Below the pieces are notes generated by a model. It worked only from the letters and a program-made list of their open reading frames with translations, made no database searches and had not been told where the DNA came from. A program made the position numbers and the translations under genes. From JAMCZC01 sp964364925 (GTDB lineage: Bacteria > Patescibacteriota > Microgenomatia > Levybacterales > UBA12049): DNA of 21,431 nt. The stretch lies in the NCBI GenBank assembly GCA_964364925.1, contig CAYIOB010000010.1, positions 1-21,431 of the forward strand, given 5' to 3'. Below, piece by piece: positions 1-7,239 of the stretch (positions are counted from its first letter, which is position 1; each line of letters starts with the position of its first letter).

Positions 1-204
1 ATAACGCCTGCCTTTGATATGGATGCAATATCTAAATTAAAACAAAGACAAAAAGTTACACCTATTTATGAAGGGCAAGTTACCGCTTCCCCAACGCCAA
101 CGCCAGAGTTTCCAAATATTTTCTCGTCTTCCTTGTCCGCTTCTCAAATAACCGGCTCTAGTAATACTCCTCAAGGCTCAGCAGGAGGAAATCTGTTGCC
201 ATGA
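1..204 (+). CDS. C-terminal end of a Pro/Thr-rich, probably exported protein (5' end outside window)
   Basis: The first reading frame is open from base 1 and ends at TGA 202-204, so this is the last 67 residues of a gene that begins to the left. The tail contains a short PTPTPEF stretch and a Ser/Gly/Asn-rich, probably disordered end. Similar proline-threonine linkers occur in the next gene and in the protease at the right edge, which suggests an exported or surface-attached protein. The stop overlaps the next start in an ATGA arrangement (201-204), so the two are probably translationally coupled. Nothing in the visible part identifies a family. The ATG at 19 is an internal methionine, not a start. 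Confidence 0.65.
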   Translation: MTPAFDMDAISKLKQRQKVTPIYEGQVTASPTPTPEFPNIFSSSLSASQITGSSNTPQGSAGGNLLP

Positions 205-1619
205 AAAAAACAATTTGGGATAAACGTATACCAACACTTTTAGGAATGTTGCTTATAGTTGTTGGTATCGGTCTGACTTCTTTTTTAGTTGATAAGGGAG
301 TAATTTTCATTGGACGCGCCAGCCCGGCAACAAATCCGCAAAACGTAAGAATAACCAACATTACAGACAATTCATTTACTGTTTCTTATAATACGGATGC
401 TCAAGTTATAGGCAGTTTAACTTACGGTAAAGATCCAAATTTAGGACAGACTGCTCTGGACGACAGAGACCAACAAACAGGCTCTTTGGCTAACCATAAG
501 ATTCACAGTATTACCGTAAGAAGCTTGTCGCCTGTTACAAAATATTTTTTTTCGATTACCAGCGGACAAGATAAATTTTCAAATAACGGCACTCCATTTG
601 AAGTGGTTACCGGAGCAAACGTAACTAGTCCTCCCTCGGAACAAAAACCGGTCGTTGGAAAAGTGGTTATGCCAAACGGAAAAGCCCCTGATGAGGCAAT
701 CATTTATATTACAACCGACAACTCTCAGGTTATCTCTTCGCTCGTAAAATCCGGCGGAACCTATTTGATTCCCCTGAATTCCGTGAGAAGTCAGGATTTG
801 GCATCTTATTTGGATTTTTCAACCGTGAACACTCTTAAAATGCTTGTTTTTGGAGACGGATTATCTTCAAACGTATCCTTATCTATAAGCCAAATAAATC
901 CGGTTCCAACCATAACTCTTTCTCAAAACTATGACTTCGCAACGGGCACGGAGCCCGTAGCTTCTTCATCAGCACAGCAAAATTCAGCCGAAAGTTTTCC
1001 GTCGCCAAAACCTAATGGAAATGTTTCAAACATTACTCCCGAGATATTAACTCCGCAGGCAAATCAAAGTTTTTCCGACCAACAGCCTCTTTTTAAAGGC
1101 ACTGCCCAACCTAATGAAACTGTAAAAATAGAGATACACTCGGATGCGCAAATACAAACTCAGATAAAAACCGATGCAAATGGAAATTGGAGCTACAGAC
1201 CTAACGTCCCGCTTTCACCGGGACAACATACGATTTCTATAACTACAAAAGATATAAACGGGATATTAAGAACAATAACAGAAAATTTTACGGTTTATGC
1301 CGCAGGGAGCCAAGTTAACCCTGTTGCCAACCCTCCCACGGCAACCCCGACTCCCAGCCCGGCCCCATCTGCGACCCCTACACCAACTCCATCACCTACT
1401 CCTGTCGCAACGCTGATGCCTACTCCAACGGCAACCGTTACACCTACTCCAACTCCATTACCCACTCCTACTCCGACCGTAGCGCCGACGCCCGCGCCCT
1501 CTAATCCTGGGCTTGCGCCGGGAGGAAACTCACCTGGGCCTGATGGGAAAATAATTACCTTAGGACTCCTCGGAGGAATACTTACAATTATCGGAGCCGT
1601 GCTGCTATTTGCTTTATAA
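201..1619 (+). CDS. Membrane-anchored surface protein with Fn3 and Ig-like domains and a Pro/Thr-rich stalk
   Basis: The protein has 472 residues. Seen in order: a short basic N-terminus, a membrane segment at about residues 12-34 (signal anchor or uncleaved signal), a fibronectin type III-like domain at about 41-140, a second beta-rich region at about 148-250 resembling carboxypeptidase-regulatory-like folds, a bacterial Ig-like domain at about 280-370, a Pro/Thr/Ala stalk at about 376-435, and a hydrophobic C-terminal segment (about 449-472) ending in LLFAL with no basic tail. The likely role is a structural or adhesive protein exposed on the cell surface. No catalytic motif is visible. The start overlaps the previous stop (ATGA). 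AGGAGG at 183-188 lies 12 bases before the ATG, a rather long Shine-Dalgarno spacing. Confidence 0.85.
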   Translation: MKKTIWDKRIPTLLGMLLIVVGIGLTSFLVDKGVIFIGRASPATNPQNVRITNITDNSFTVSYNTDAQVIGSLTYGKDPNLGQTALDDRDQQTGSLANHKIHSITVRSLSPVTKYFFSITSGQDKFSNNGTPFEVVTGANVTSPPSEQKPVVGKVVMPNGKAPDEAIIYITTDNSQVISSLVKSGGTYLIPLNSVRSQDLASYLDFSTVNTLKMLVFGDGLSSNVSLSISQINPVPTITLSQNYDFATGTEPVASSSAQQNSAESFPSPKPNGNVSNITPEILTPQANQSFSDQQPLFKGTAQPNETVKIEIHSDAQIQTQIKTDANGNWSYRPNVPLSPGQHTISITTKDINGILRTITENFTVYAAGSQVNPVANPPTATPTPSPAPSATPTPTPSPTPVATLMPTPTATVTPTPTPLPTPTPTVAPTPAPSNPGLAPGGNSPGPDGKIITLGLLGGILTIIGAVLLFAL

Positions 1620-1632
1620 TAAATACCGCTTT

Positions 1633-2811
1633 ATGAAAATAAATAAACTTCAGCCCTACTTTGTGTATTTTTTAATATTCGGAATTACTTTTATAATCTA
1701 TTTTCTTACTTCCTCTGAAAATACTCCGTATAACTATTTTGTTAGACTTGCCGATGCTTTTATTAATCACAGGCTTTATTTATTGGAAAATCCTTCTTGG
1801 CTTAGTGAATTAATAGCATTTAAAGGTAATTATTATGTTGTATTTCCGCCTATGCCCGCGATACTACTAACTCCGCTAGTTGCACTTTTCGGAGCCCAAT
1901 TTTCGCAAACAATTTTTTCAATATTTTTGGGCAGTCTAAATCCGGTTATTCTATACAGTCTTTTAAAGAAAATAAAAATCTCGTCTAAAACAGCTACTAT
2001 TACTACATTTTTCTTTGCCTTCGGCAGCGGCCAATGGTTTTTGGCAAGCGTTGGATCGGCTTGGTATCTTGCCCATATCGTTGCATTGTTTTTCCTCTTA
2101 CTGGCAATCCGGGAAACTTTCGGAAAACAAAGACTGCTTCTAATAGGTCTGCTTTTGGGAGCAAGTTTTTGGTCAAGATCAACGGAAATTTTTACTCTTC
2201 CCTTTTTTCTTTTCTATATGAAAGGTAAATTTTTGCCCATTAACAAAAACTCCATTTATAATCTTATCAGCCTTGGTATCGGAATAGGTTCTTTTGTTTT
2301 TTTGGACATACTTTATAATTTTATGCGGTTTTCAAGCTTCAACCCGCTTTCCCCCTATGAATTGCTTCCGGATGTGAATAAACCAAGCGCTATTAAAGAT
2401 GGCTACCTTAGTTTTAAACATATCCCGATACACATAGACGCTATGTTTTCCAGACTGCCTTATTTTCAAAGCTCATGGCCATATGTAATTCCTTCTTTAT
2501 ATAGCATGGCAATATGGTTTATTTCTCCAGCCATTATTTTCGCGTTGGGAGCAAAAAAATCTACCCTTATGTTTTCTTGCTGGCTTGCTATTATTTCCAC
2601 TTTTTTTGTTCTGTCGTTATGGGTTGCAACTGGTTTTAGCGAGTTTGGATATCGTTTTGCTCAGGATTTTATGCCTTTTATTTTAATTCTTATTTCTTTA
2701 GGTATCGGCCAAAGACCAAAAATGATAGCTTACCTAACGGTTGCATTAAGCATCATCATAAACTTGTGGGGAATAATTATGATTAATTTTCTAAATATCT
2801 GGGCAATGTAA
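1633..2811 (+). CDS. Multi-pass membrane protein, probable GT-C-type glycosyltransferase
   Basis: The protein has 392 residues and about ten hydrophobic segments, starting with FVYFLIFGITFIIYFL. A short extracytoplasmic-looking loop after the first segment carries acidic and aromatic residues (YNYFVRLADAF), followed by FPPMPAILLTPLVALFG, where GT-C enzymes of the PMT/GT39 type often have a PP motif. This layout fits a polyprenyl-phosphate-sugar-dependent GT-C enzyme, but the DE/DD signature is weaker than in the gene at 2817-4169. I chose ATG 1633 rather than the upstream in-frame codon at 1609, because that one overlaps the preceding gene and adds a polar extension. The gap to the surface-protein gene is 13 bases, so co-transcription is likely. 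Family membership is inference. Confidence 0.7.
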   Translation: MKINKLQPYFVYFLIFGITFIIYFLTSSENTPYNYFVRLADAFINHRLYLLENPSWLSELIAFKGNYYVVFPPMPAILLTPLVALFGAQFSQTIFSIFLGSLNPVILYSLLKKIKISSKTATITTFFFAFGSGQWFLASVGSAWYLAHIVALFFLLLAIRETFGKQRLLLIGLLLGASFWSRSTEIFTLPFFLFYMKGKFLPINKNSIYNLISLGIGIGSFVFLDILYNFMRFSSFNPLSPYELLPDVNKPSAIKDGYLSFKHIPIHIDAMFSRLPYFQSSWPYVIPSLYSMAIWFISPAIIFALGAKKSTLMFSCWLAIISTFFVLSLWVATGFSEFGYRFAQDFMPFILILISLGIGQRPKMIAYLTVALSIIINLWGIIMINFLNIWAM

Positions 2812-2816
2812 TAAAA

Positions 2817-4169
2817 CTACTTCCAACTGGAAAACCAAAAGTAAGAATCATACCAACTAACGCATCCTTGCGGATTTATACACCGAGGTATATGTATAGC
2901 TGTCCATAAAGGGAAAAAATAAACAAATAAAACAAATAACAGAAAAAGGAAAGTTATTACAAATGCCTTACCGATTTTTTGAGACAAAAGCTTGTTAAGA
3001 ACATATCCTGTTGCAATTGCCAAAAATGGAACAGCAGGCAAATAATGATAATAAAACATAATCCTCGGAGAACCAACCCATGGCAAGAAAAAACCAAGAT
3101 AACCTATCAAGACGGTAAGAATAGCAAGAGTGCCTTTTTTGATCTGTTTTCCGCCAAGAAAATCAAATAATCTTCTAAGTAATTCCAGCAATAAGAAAAT
3201 TATAGATGTTAACCCAAGCCACATAAAAAGCGGGTTGCCCAAGTTATAAATACCGGCAATCGTATTGTCTTTATAATCTACATAAATCCAAACCGGACGC
3301 AGATCAAAAGCCCATTGCGAAGGAATCGACTGGTATGGATGAGTTGCTTTTAGACGCGTATGGTACCAATACATTTGTTGTTGCAGTCCAATAAAAGTTT
3401 CGACATTGAAAACTGAAGATTTGTTACCTGGTGGAGTATGTTTTCCTGTAAAAAAGGGCAAGTAAACAGCCAGATAAACAAGCAAAGGAATAATTAAAAA
3501 GAATAAAGGCGCTGCTATTAAATTTTTTAGAGCTTTTCTTTTGGAAATATCTTTTTTTCTAAGTTTTAAAACAAGCTGAATAATATATATTATGCCGATT
3601 ATTCCTATTCCAAAAAGTCCTGTCCATTTTGATGCGATAGAAAGTCCCAATACTAAACCCATCAAAAGCTTTCTGTTATGCAAAAATAAGAAGAAAGCAA
3701 GCAAAATAAAAAAGAGAAAATACATATCGTTCATGGCTATACGTGACATGGTAAGAAGAAGTCCGTCCATAGAAGCGGCAAAAGCCGCAAATAATGCAAT
3801 TAAGCGGTTTTTAAAAAGCTTGTAGCTAATTAAATAAATTAAGACTATTACACCAAAACCGAAAAGGGCTGAAAAAAATCTCCAGGCAAACGGATTATCA
3901 CCAAAAACAGACATTGCAATTACCATGAATTCTTTGGCTAAAGGCGGATGCGTCCATTCATAAGCAAACCCTTTAGGAGGAGTGTTCCACCATTCCCAGG
4001 CGGCCGGATTACCTCCGAACATTTGTTGTGCGGTAAAAGCATGATAAACCTCGTCAAACATATGAGTTTTTGGTATGTTCAATCTTATAAAGCGGGTTAA
4101 AAATGCAAAAATAAAAATTACAATCTCGGGAAAATAAATTTTTAAGTATTTTTTAACTTTTTTTATCAT
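2817..4169 (-). CDS. PMT-family (GT39) dolichyl/polyprenyl-phosphate-mannose protein mannosyltransferase
   Basis: The 450-residue polytopic protein has the hallmarks of GT39 protein O-mannosyltransferases. FDEVYH near residue 38 holds the catalytic Asp-Glu pair in the first extracytoplasmic loop, and THPPLAK follows near residue 73. The C-terminal part, with YHYLPAVPFLAIATGYV, looks like the four-helix PMT C-terminal domain. The enzyme would move a sugar from a polyprenyl carrier to Ser/Thr of exported proteins. Pro/Thr-rich stalks like that of the neighbouring surface protein are typical substrates of this family (inference). Its start overlaps the end of the upstream glycosyltransferase by 17 bases, and it is the last gene of the tpiA-LCP-GT run. 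Its 3' end lies 5 bases from the convergent gene, leaving no room for a classical terminator. Confidence 0.88.
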   Translation of the reverse strand: MIKKVKKYLKIYFPEIVIFIFAFLTRFIRLNIPKTHMFDEVYHAFTAQQMFGGNPAAWEWWNTPPKGFAYEWTHPPLAKEFMVIAMSVFGDNPFAWRFFSALFGFGVIVLIYLISYKLFKNRLIALFAAFAASMDGLLLTMSRIAMNDMYFLFFILLAFFLFLHNRKLLMGLVLGLSIASKWTGLFGIGIIGIIYIIQLVLKLRKKDISKRKALKNLIAAPLFFLIIPLLVYLAVYLPFFTGKHTPPGNKSSVFNVETFIGLQQQMYWYHTRLKATHPYQSIPSQWAFDLRPVWIYVDYKDNTIAGIYNLGNPLFMWLGLTSIIFLLLELLRRLFDFLGGKQIKKGTLAILTVLIGYLGFFLPWVGSPRIMFYYHYLPAVPFLAIATGYVLNKLLSQKIGKAFVITFLFLLFVLFVYFFPLWTAIHIPRCINPQGCVSWYDSYFWFSSWK

Positions 4170-5406
4170 AAAATTTTAAACGGTAATAAAAAGATAAAAT
4201 TATAAAAAAACAAAAAATAAGAACTGTTGCTAGAAGTTTATAATTCTGCTCTATTAGACTATAAAATATATTGTTTCTAAGAACAGGATTATTATAAATA
4301 AAATTGTAGTAATAATAAACAAACCAAAGATTAACAAGGTTAATAGTCGAAGCAATTATATATATTAAGATTAAAAGTCTTGATCTTTTTAATAAAGCCG
4401 CTATCAAAAAAAATGCAAAAAAGGGAAGGAGATATCTTTCATGTACCCTGGTTGGAAAAAGATAAAATGCTATTATCGATAATGAGTATAATAAATAGAA
4501 ATAAAATTTATCTTTGTTTTGCTTTATTAAAGATGGAATTATTATTAACGCTAAAGCCAGGATATACATTAAAAATCCCCATAAAGCATAAGAAAAACCC
4601 ATCCATTTAATTGCATCGTTTTGCCACCAACCTAAAATTGACCACGTATTAAATGCATACAAAGAGGTAATGGAATAATCTTTTGTCATCTTAATTACGA
4701 GATTTATAAGTCCAAAAAAAATATCTCTTGGGAAAAATAATGAACTGTAACTTATAAATATTAAAAAAACGACTACAGCAATTTTAATTAAATTTTTTTT
4801 AAACCTTTGAAAAATTATCAATGTATATAACGGCAAAATTGCTATTGTTTGAGGTTTTATAAGAAAGGCTTCTGCAAGAAAGGCAGACGAAAATGAAACT
4901 TTATGTTTTTCGGTAACTAAATATAAAGACAGTAGAATGAAAAAGGTAAGAATTCCGTCTATTTGACCCCAAACTGAAGTATTAAAAATAATTGCAGGAT
5001 TTCCAAGGTAAAGAATAAGTCCTAAAATAGGCCAAGATTTATTTCTGTATTCTTTTAATATTTTAAAAATTAGAATTGCAGTTGCGATATCAAAAATTGT
5101 TGTGGTAAATTTTATAAGATATATAAAAGTCGAAGAAAAAAATGGGATGTTAAAAATTCCATTAAATAATAATCCAATTATCCACAAGAAAAACAAATAA
5201 CCCGGCGTGTAATTTGTCCAAATATTTGTATCGTAAAAGTTCATCGGACCAACTTCTACAAGTCTTGCTGACCATGCCTGCCAAACAGTCATATCGATTT
5301 GAAAACTTGGTTGAGTAAATAAGAAAATACGTATAAATAAAATAGCCATTATGGAAAGAGTTGCCGGTAGGGGTATTTTTCTATATTCTCTTAAAAAATT
5401 TTCCAT
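4153..5406 (-). CDS. GT-C membrane glycosyltransferase (GT87/PIG-M-like)
   Basis: The 417-residue protein has roughly ten membrane segments. An early extracytoplasmic Asp lies in QIDMTVWQAWSARL, followed by a TNYTPGY motif. A later SVWGQIDGILTFF and a LIKPQT motif are characteristic of bacterial GT-C enzymes annotated as mannosyltransferase-like or GT87. The expected role is transfer of a sugar from a lipid-linked donor outside the membrane, onto a lipid, polymer or protein. The gene starts 6 bases after the LCP-family gene and overlaps the PMT gene by 17 bases, so the three are very probably co-transcribed. No Shine-Dalgarno sequence is evident. Exact donor and acceptor cannot be read from the sequence. 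Confidence 0.78.
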   Translation of the reverse strand: MENFLREYRKIPLPATLSIMAILFIRIFLFTQPSFQIDMTVWQAWSARLVEVGPMNFYDTNIWTNYTPGYLFFLWIIGLLFNGIFNIPFFSSTFIYLIKFTTTIFDIATAILIFKILKEYRNKSWPILGLILYLGNPAIIFNTSVWGQIDGILTFFILLSLYLVTEKHKVSFSSAFLAEAFLIKPQTIAILPLYTLIIFQRFKKNLIKIAVVVFLIFISYSSLFFPRDIFFGLINLVIKMTKDYSITSLYAFNTWSILGWWQNDAIKWMGFSYALWGFLMYILALALIIIPSLIKQNKDKFYFYLLYSLSIIAFYLFPTRVHERYLLPFFAFFLIAALLKRSRLLILIYIIASTINLVNLWFVYYYYNFIYNNPVLRNNIFYSLIEQNYKLLATVLIFCFFIILSFYYRLKFYDKKS

Positions 5407-5412
5407 TGTTAT

Positions 5413-6522
5413 TTAGCTTTGGGGTTTTATGGAAACAGAGCAATTTCCCGTTTTTACTTCACAATCTATGTATTTTTGTATTTCTGTAAAATTTCCATTT
5501 CCTAGTCTTGGAATAAGTACCCATTCCAAATTATAATCACTTGCTATGGGAGGATTTATAAGAAGTCCCGGCCTTTGAGCTTGCTCATCTCCCGTATCTA
5601 TTACGACGCTGTTTATTTTTACCTGTTTCATTTCTTGGGCAAGTCTTACAAAATCGTCAAGCTCATCTTGTTTTATATCTGTATCTATACTGTCTTTTAA
5701 AACATCATAGAGATTTAAAATTTTTGCAGGATTTATAAGTGTTTCTGCGGATAAAACTTTGTCTTTAAAAGCTTTTATTACTTTTTCCTGCCTTTTGCTT
5801 CTTGCAAAATCACTTCCCTCATTACCCTCTGAATTTCTTGATCTTACAAATTCAAGAGCTGTTTCTCCCCCCATACGCTGCAAACCCTTATCAAAACGTA
5901 GATATTTATACCGGCAGGGCAATTCTTGGGGCAACAGCTCAGCAGACAGAGTAGCTAAGCTTTGAAGTTCTTCCGGGGTTTTATTGCAGGAATCGTTTTC
6001 CTTACCGCTAATTGGATATTGATAATCAACAAAAGAGTTATCAACCATAACGTCCACGCCTCCGACGATATCAACTGCCTTAACAAAACCCGAAAAATCA
6101 ATCCTTAATCCGTAATCAACATCCCAACCCGTAACTTTTTCTACTATTTTTTTTGATAAAAGCAATCCCCCCCCTTTTCTTTTCTCTTCTCCGTATGCAT
6201 AGGCACCGTTTATTTTCTTATTAGCTGGTTCTAAATCCGGCATCCATAAATCTCTTGGAATTGATATGAGGGTTATTTTATTATTTTTAAGATCAAGGCT
6301 TGCAAGAATAATTGTATCTGTTAAATTCGGGCCGTCATGACCTCCGCCTCCGATACCCAAAAGAAGAATGTTAATCCTATTGTTGGTTTCTTTTAATGCA
6401 ACTCCTTTATCAAAAAACAAATGGAATAAAAACGGGTATAAATTGGCTGTTTTTACAATAATAAATACTGCTAAAATAGCCACAAAAATTCCTACGATAA
6501 TTAAGGGTTTTTTATTATGCAT
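5413..6522 (-). CDS. LytR-CpsA-Psr (LCP) family cell-wall polymer transferase
   Basis: The protein has 369 residues. A single N-terminal membrane anchor at about residues 5-24 is followed by an extracytoplasmic LCP domain. Typical motifs are NILLLGIGGGG, LTDTIIL, ISIPRDLWMP, NGAYAYG, VDIVGGVDV and the Arg-rich FVRSRNSEG...SDFARSKRQ that binds the polyprenyl pyrophosphate. LCP enzymes attach secondary polymers or glycans from lipid carriers to the wall, which fits the two downstream glycosyltransferases. I chose ATG 6522: it overlaps the tpiA stop as ATGCATAA and gives a normal signal anchor. The in-frame codon at 6579 would overlap tpiA by 65 bases. The coding strand contains a run of eight G (6167-6174) within the KGGGLLL segment, a possible slippage site. 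Confidence 0.9.
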   Translation of the reverse strand: MHNKKPLIIVGIFVAILAVFIIVKTANLYPFLFHLFFDKGVALKETNNRINILLLGIGGGGHDGPNLTDTIILASLDLKNNKITLISIPRDLWMPDLEPANKKINGAYAYGEEKRKGGGLLLSKKIVEKVTGWDVDYGLRIDFSGFVKAVDIVGGVDVMVDNSFVDYQYPISGKENDSCNKTPEELQSLATLSAELLPQELPCRYKYLRFDKGLQRMGGETALEFVRSRNSEGNEGSDFARSKRQEKVIKAFKDKVLSAETLINPAKILNLYDVLKDSIDTDIKQDELDDFVRLAQEMKQVKINSVVIDTGDEQAQRPGLLINPPIASDYNLEWVLIPRLGNGNFTEIQKYIDCEVKTGNCSVSIKPQS

Positions 6523-7180
6523 TTTGAATAATTTTAATAAACTCTTCCACCTCAAGACTTGCTCCTCCAACCAAAACACCGGTTAAATTTGTTTTCCCCG
6601 TAAAACTCTTAACATTGTCGGAAGTTACACTCCCCCCATAAAGAACTTGATAATTATTTCTTTCTTTTATTAGAGAAGCTGTCTTATCGGCATTTTCCGG
6701 AGTATCGGGAGCACTACTTCCGATTGCAAATATTGGTTCGTATGCGACTATTTCAACTCCTTGAGGAATTAAATTATCATTACCCTGAACAAGAAAAATC
6801 GGCTTAAGTCCGTATCTAAGAGAAAGCTCAACTTTTTTTGAAAGTACGTCATCTGTTTCGTTAAAATTACTTCTTCTTTCTGAATGTCCAATCAAAACAA
6901 ACTCCGCAAAGTCCTTTATTTGCTTTGCATTTACCTCTCCCGTATAAGCCCCTTCGTCAAAAGGCGAAACATTTTGCGCTCCAACTTTAACAGGTAAATT
7001 ATTGTCGGAGACATATAAGTTAAACAAAGATAATAGGGTAAAAGAAGGACAAATAACTACTTCCTTATTATCAAAATTTTGCCCCAATTCTCTTATTTTT
7101 TTGAAGTTTTCTAACCATTCTTTAGCTTCGATTTGAGTCTTATAGGACTTTAAGTTGGCAACTATCAAAAGCTTATTCAT
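6515..7180 (-). CDS. tpiA: Triosephosphate isomerase
   Basis: The 221-residue TIM-barrel protein carries all three catalytic residues: Lys11 in ANLKSY, His99 in IGHSERR, and Glu148 in YEPIFAIG. It also has the phosphate-binding GGS and GGAS motifs near the C-terminus (LYGGSV, LVGGASL). It interconverts dihydroxyacetone phosphate and glyceraldehyde 3-phosphate in glycolysis in the cytoplasm. It is about 30 residues shorter than usual bacterial enzymes, mainly between His99 and Glu148. It is the first gene of a run with the LCP protein (8-base overlap) and two glycosyltransferases, an unusual setting for a glycolytic gene. Its promoter overlaps that of the divergent helicase, and its predicted leader begins with a hairpin. 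Confidence 0.93.
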   Translation of the reverse strand: MNKLLIVANLKSYKTQIEAKEWLENFKKIRELGQNFDNKEVVICPSFTLLSLFNLYVSDNNLPVKVGAQNVSPFDEGAYTGEVNAKQIKDFAEFVLIGHSERRSNFNETDDVLSKKVELSLRYGLKPIFLVQGNDNLIPQGVEIVAYEPIFAIGSSAPDTPENADKTASLIKERNNYQVLYGGSVTSDNVKSFTGKTNLTGVLVGGASLEVEEFIKIIQNA

Positions 7181-7182
7181 GC

Positions 7183-7211
7183 TTGAGCCGCGTTTGACGC
7201 GGTGGTATCAT
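7183..7211 (+). promoter_or_regulatory. PcrA-like helicase promoter, extended -10, near-leaderless
   Basis: TTGAGC (7183-7188), a 17-base spacer and TGG-TATCAT (extended -10, hexamer 7206-7211) place +1 at about 7218, two bases before ATG 7220. This rules against the in-frame GTG at 7202, which lies upstream of the predicted transcript start. Confidence 0.6.
7188..7202. repeat. GC-rich palindrome CCGCGT-TTG-ACGCGG between divergent promoters
   Basis: This perfect 6-bp inverted repeat with a 3-base loop stands out in an AT-rich genome. It lies between the -35 and -10 boxes of the helicase promoter and at the very 5' end of the predicted tpiA transcript. It could be a protein-binding operator or an mRNA 5'-terminal hairpin. 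Confidence 0.55.
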
Positions 7212-7239
7212 TATACGGTATGAAAGAAGACTTTCTCAA
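7210..7239 (-). promoter_or_regulatory. tpiA promoter
   Basis: On the minus strand TTGAGA (7239-7234), an 18-base spacer and a consensus TATAAT (7215-7210) predict transcription from about 7203. The 22-base leader would open with the CCGCG hairpin at 7188-7202. The -10 box overlaps the -10 box of the divergent helicase promoter by two bases. Confidence 0.6.

Noticed and set aside
7202..7219. GTG start for the helicase, six residues upstream of ATG 7220
   Set aside because: It lies before the predicted transcript start at 7218 and inside the palindrome and -10 region.
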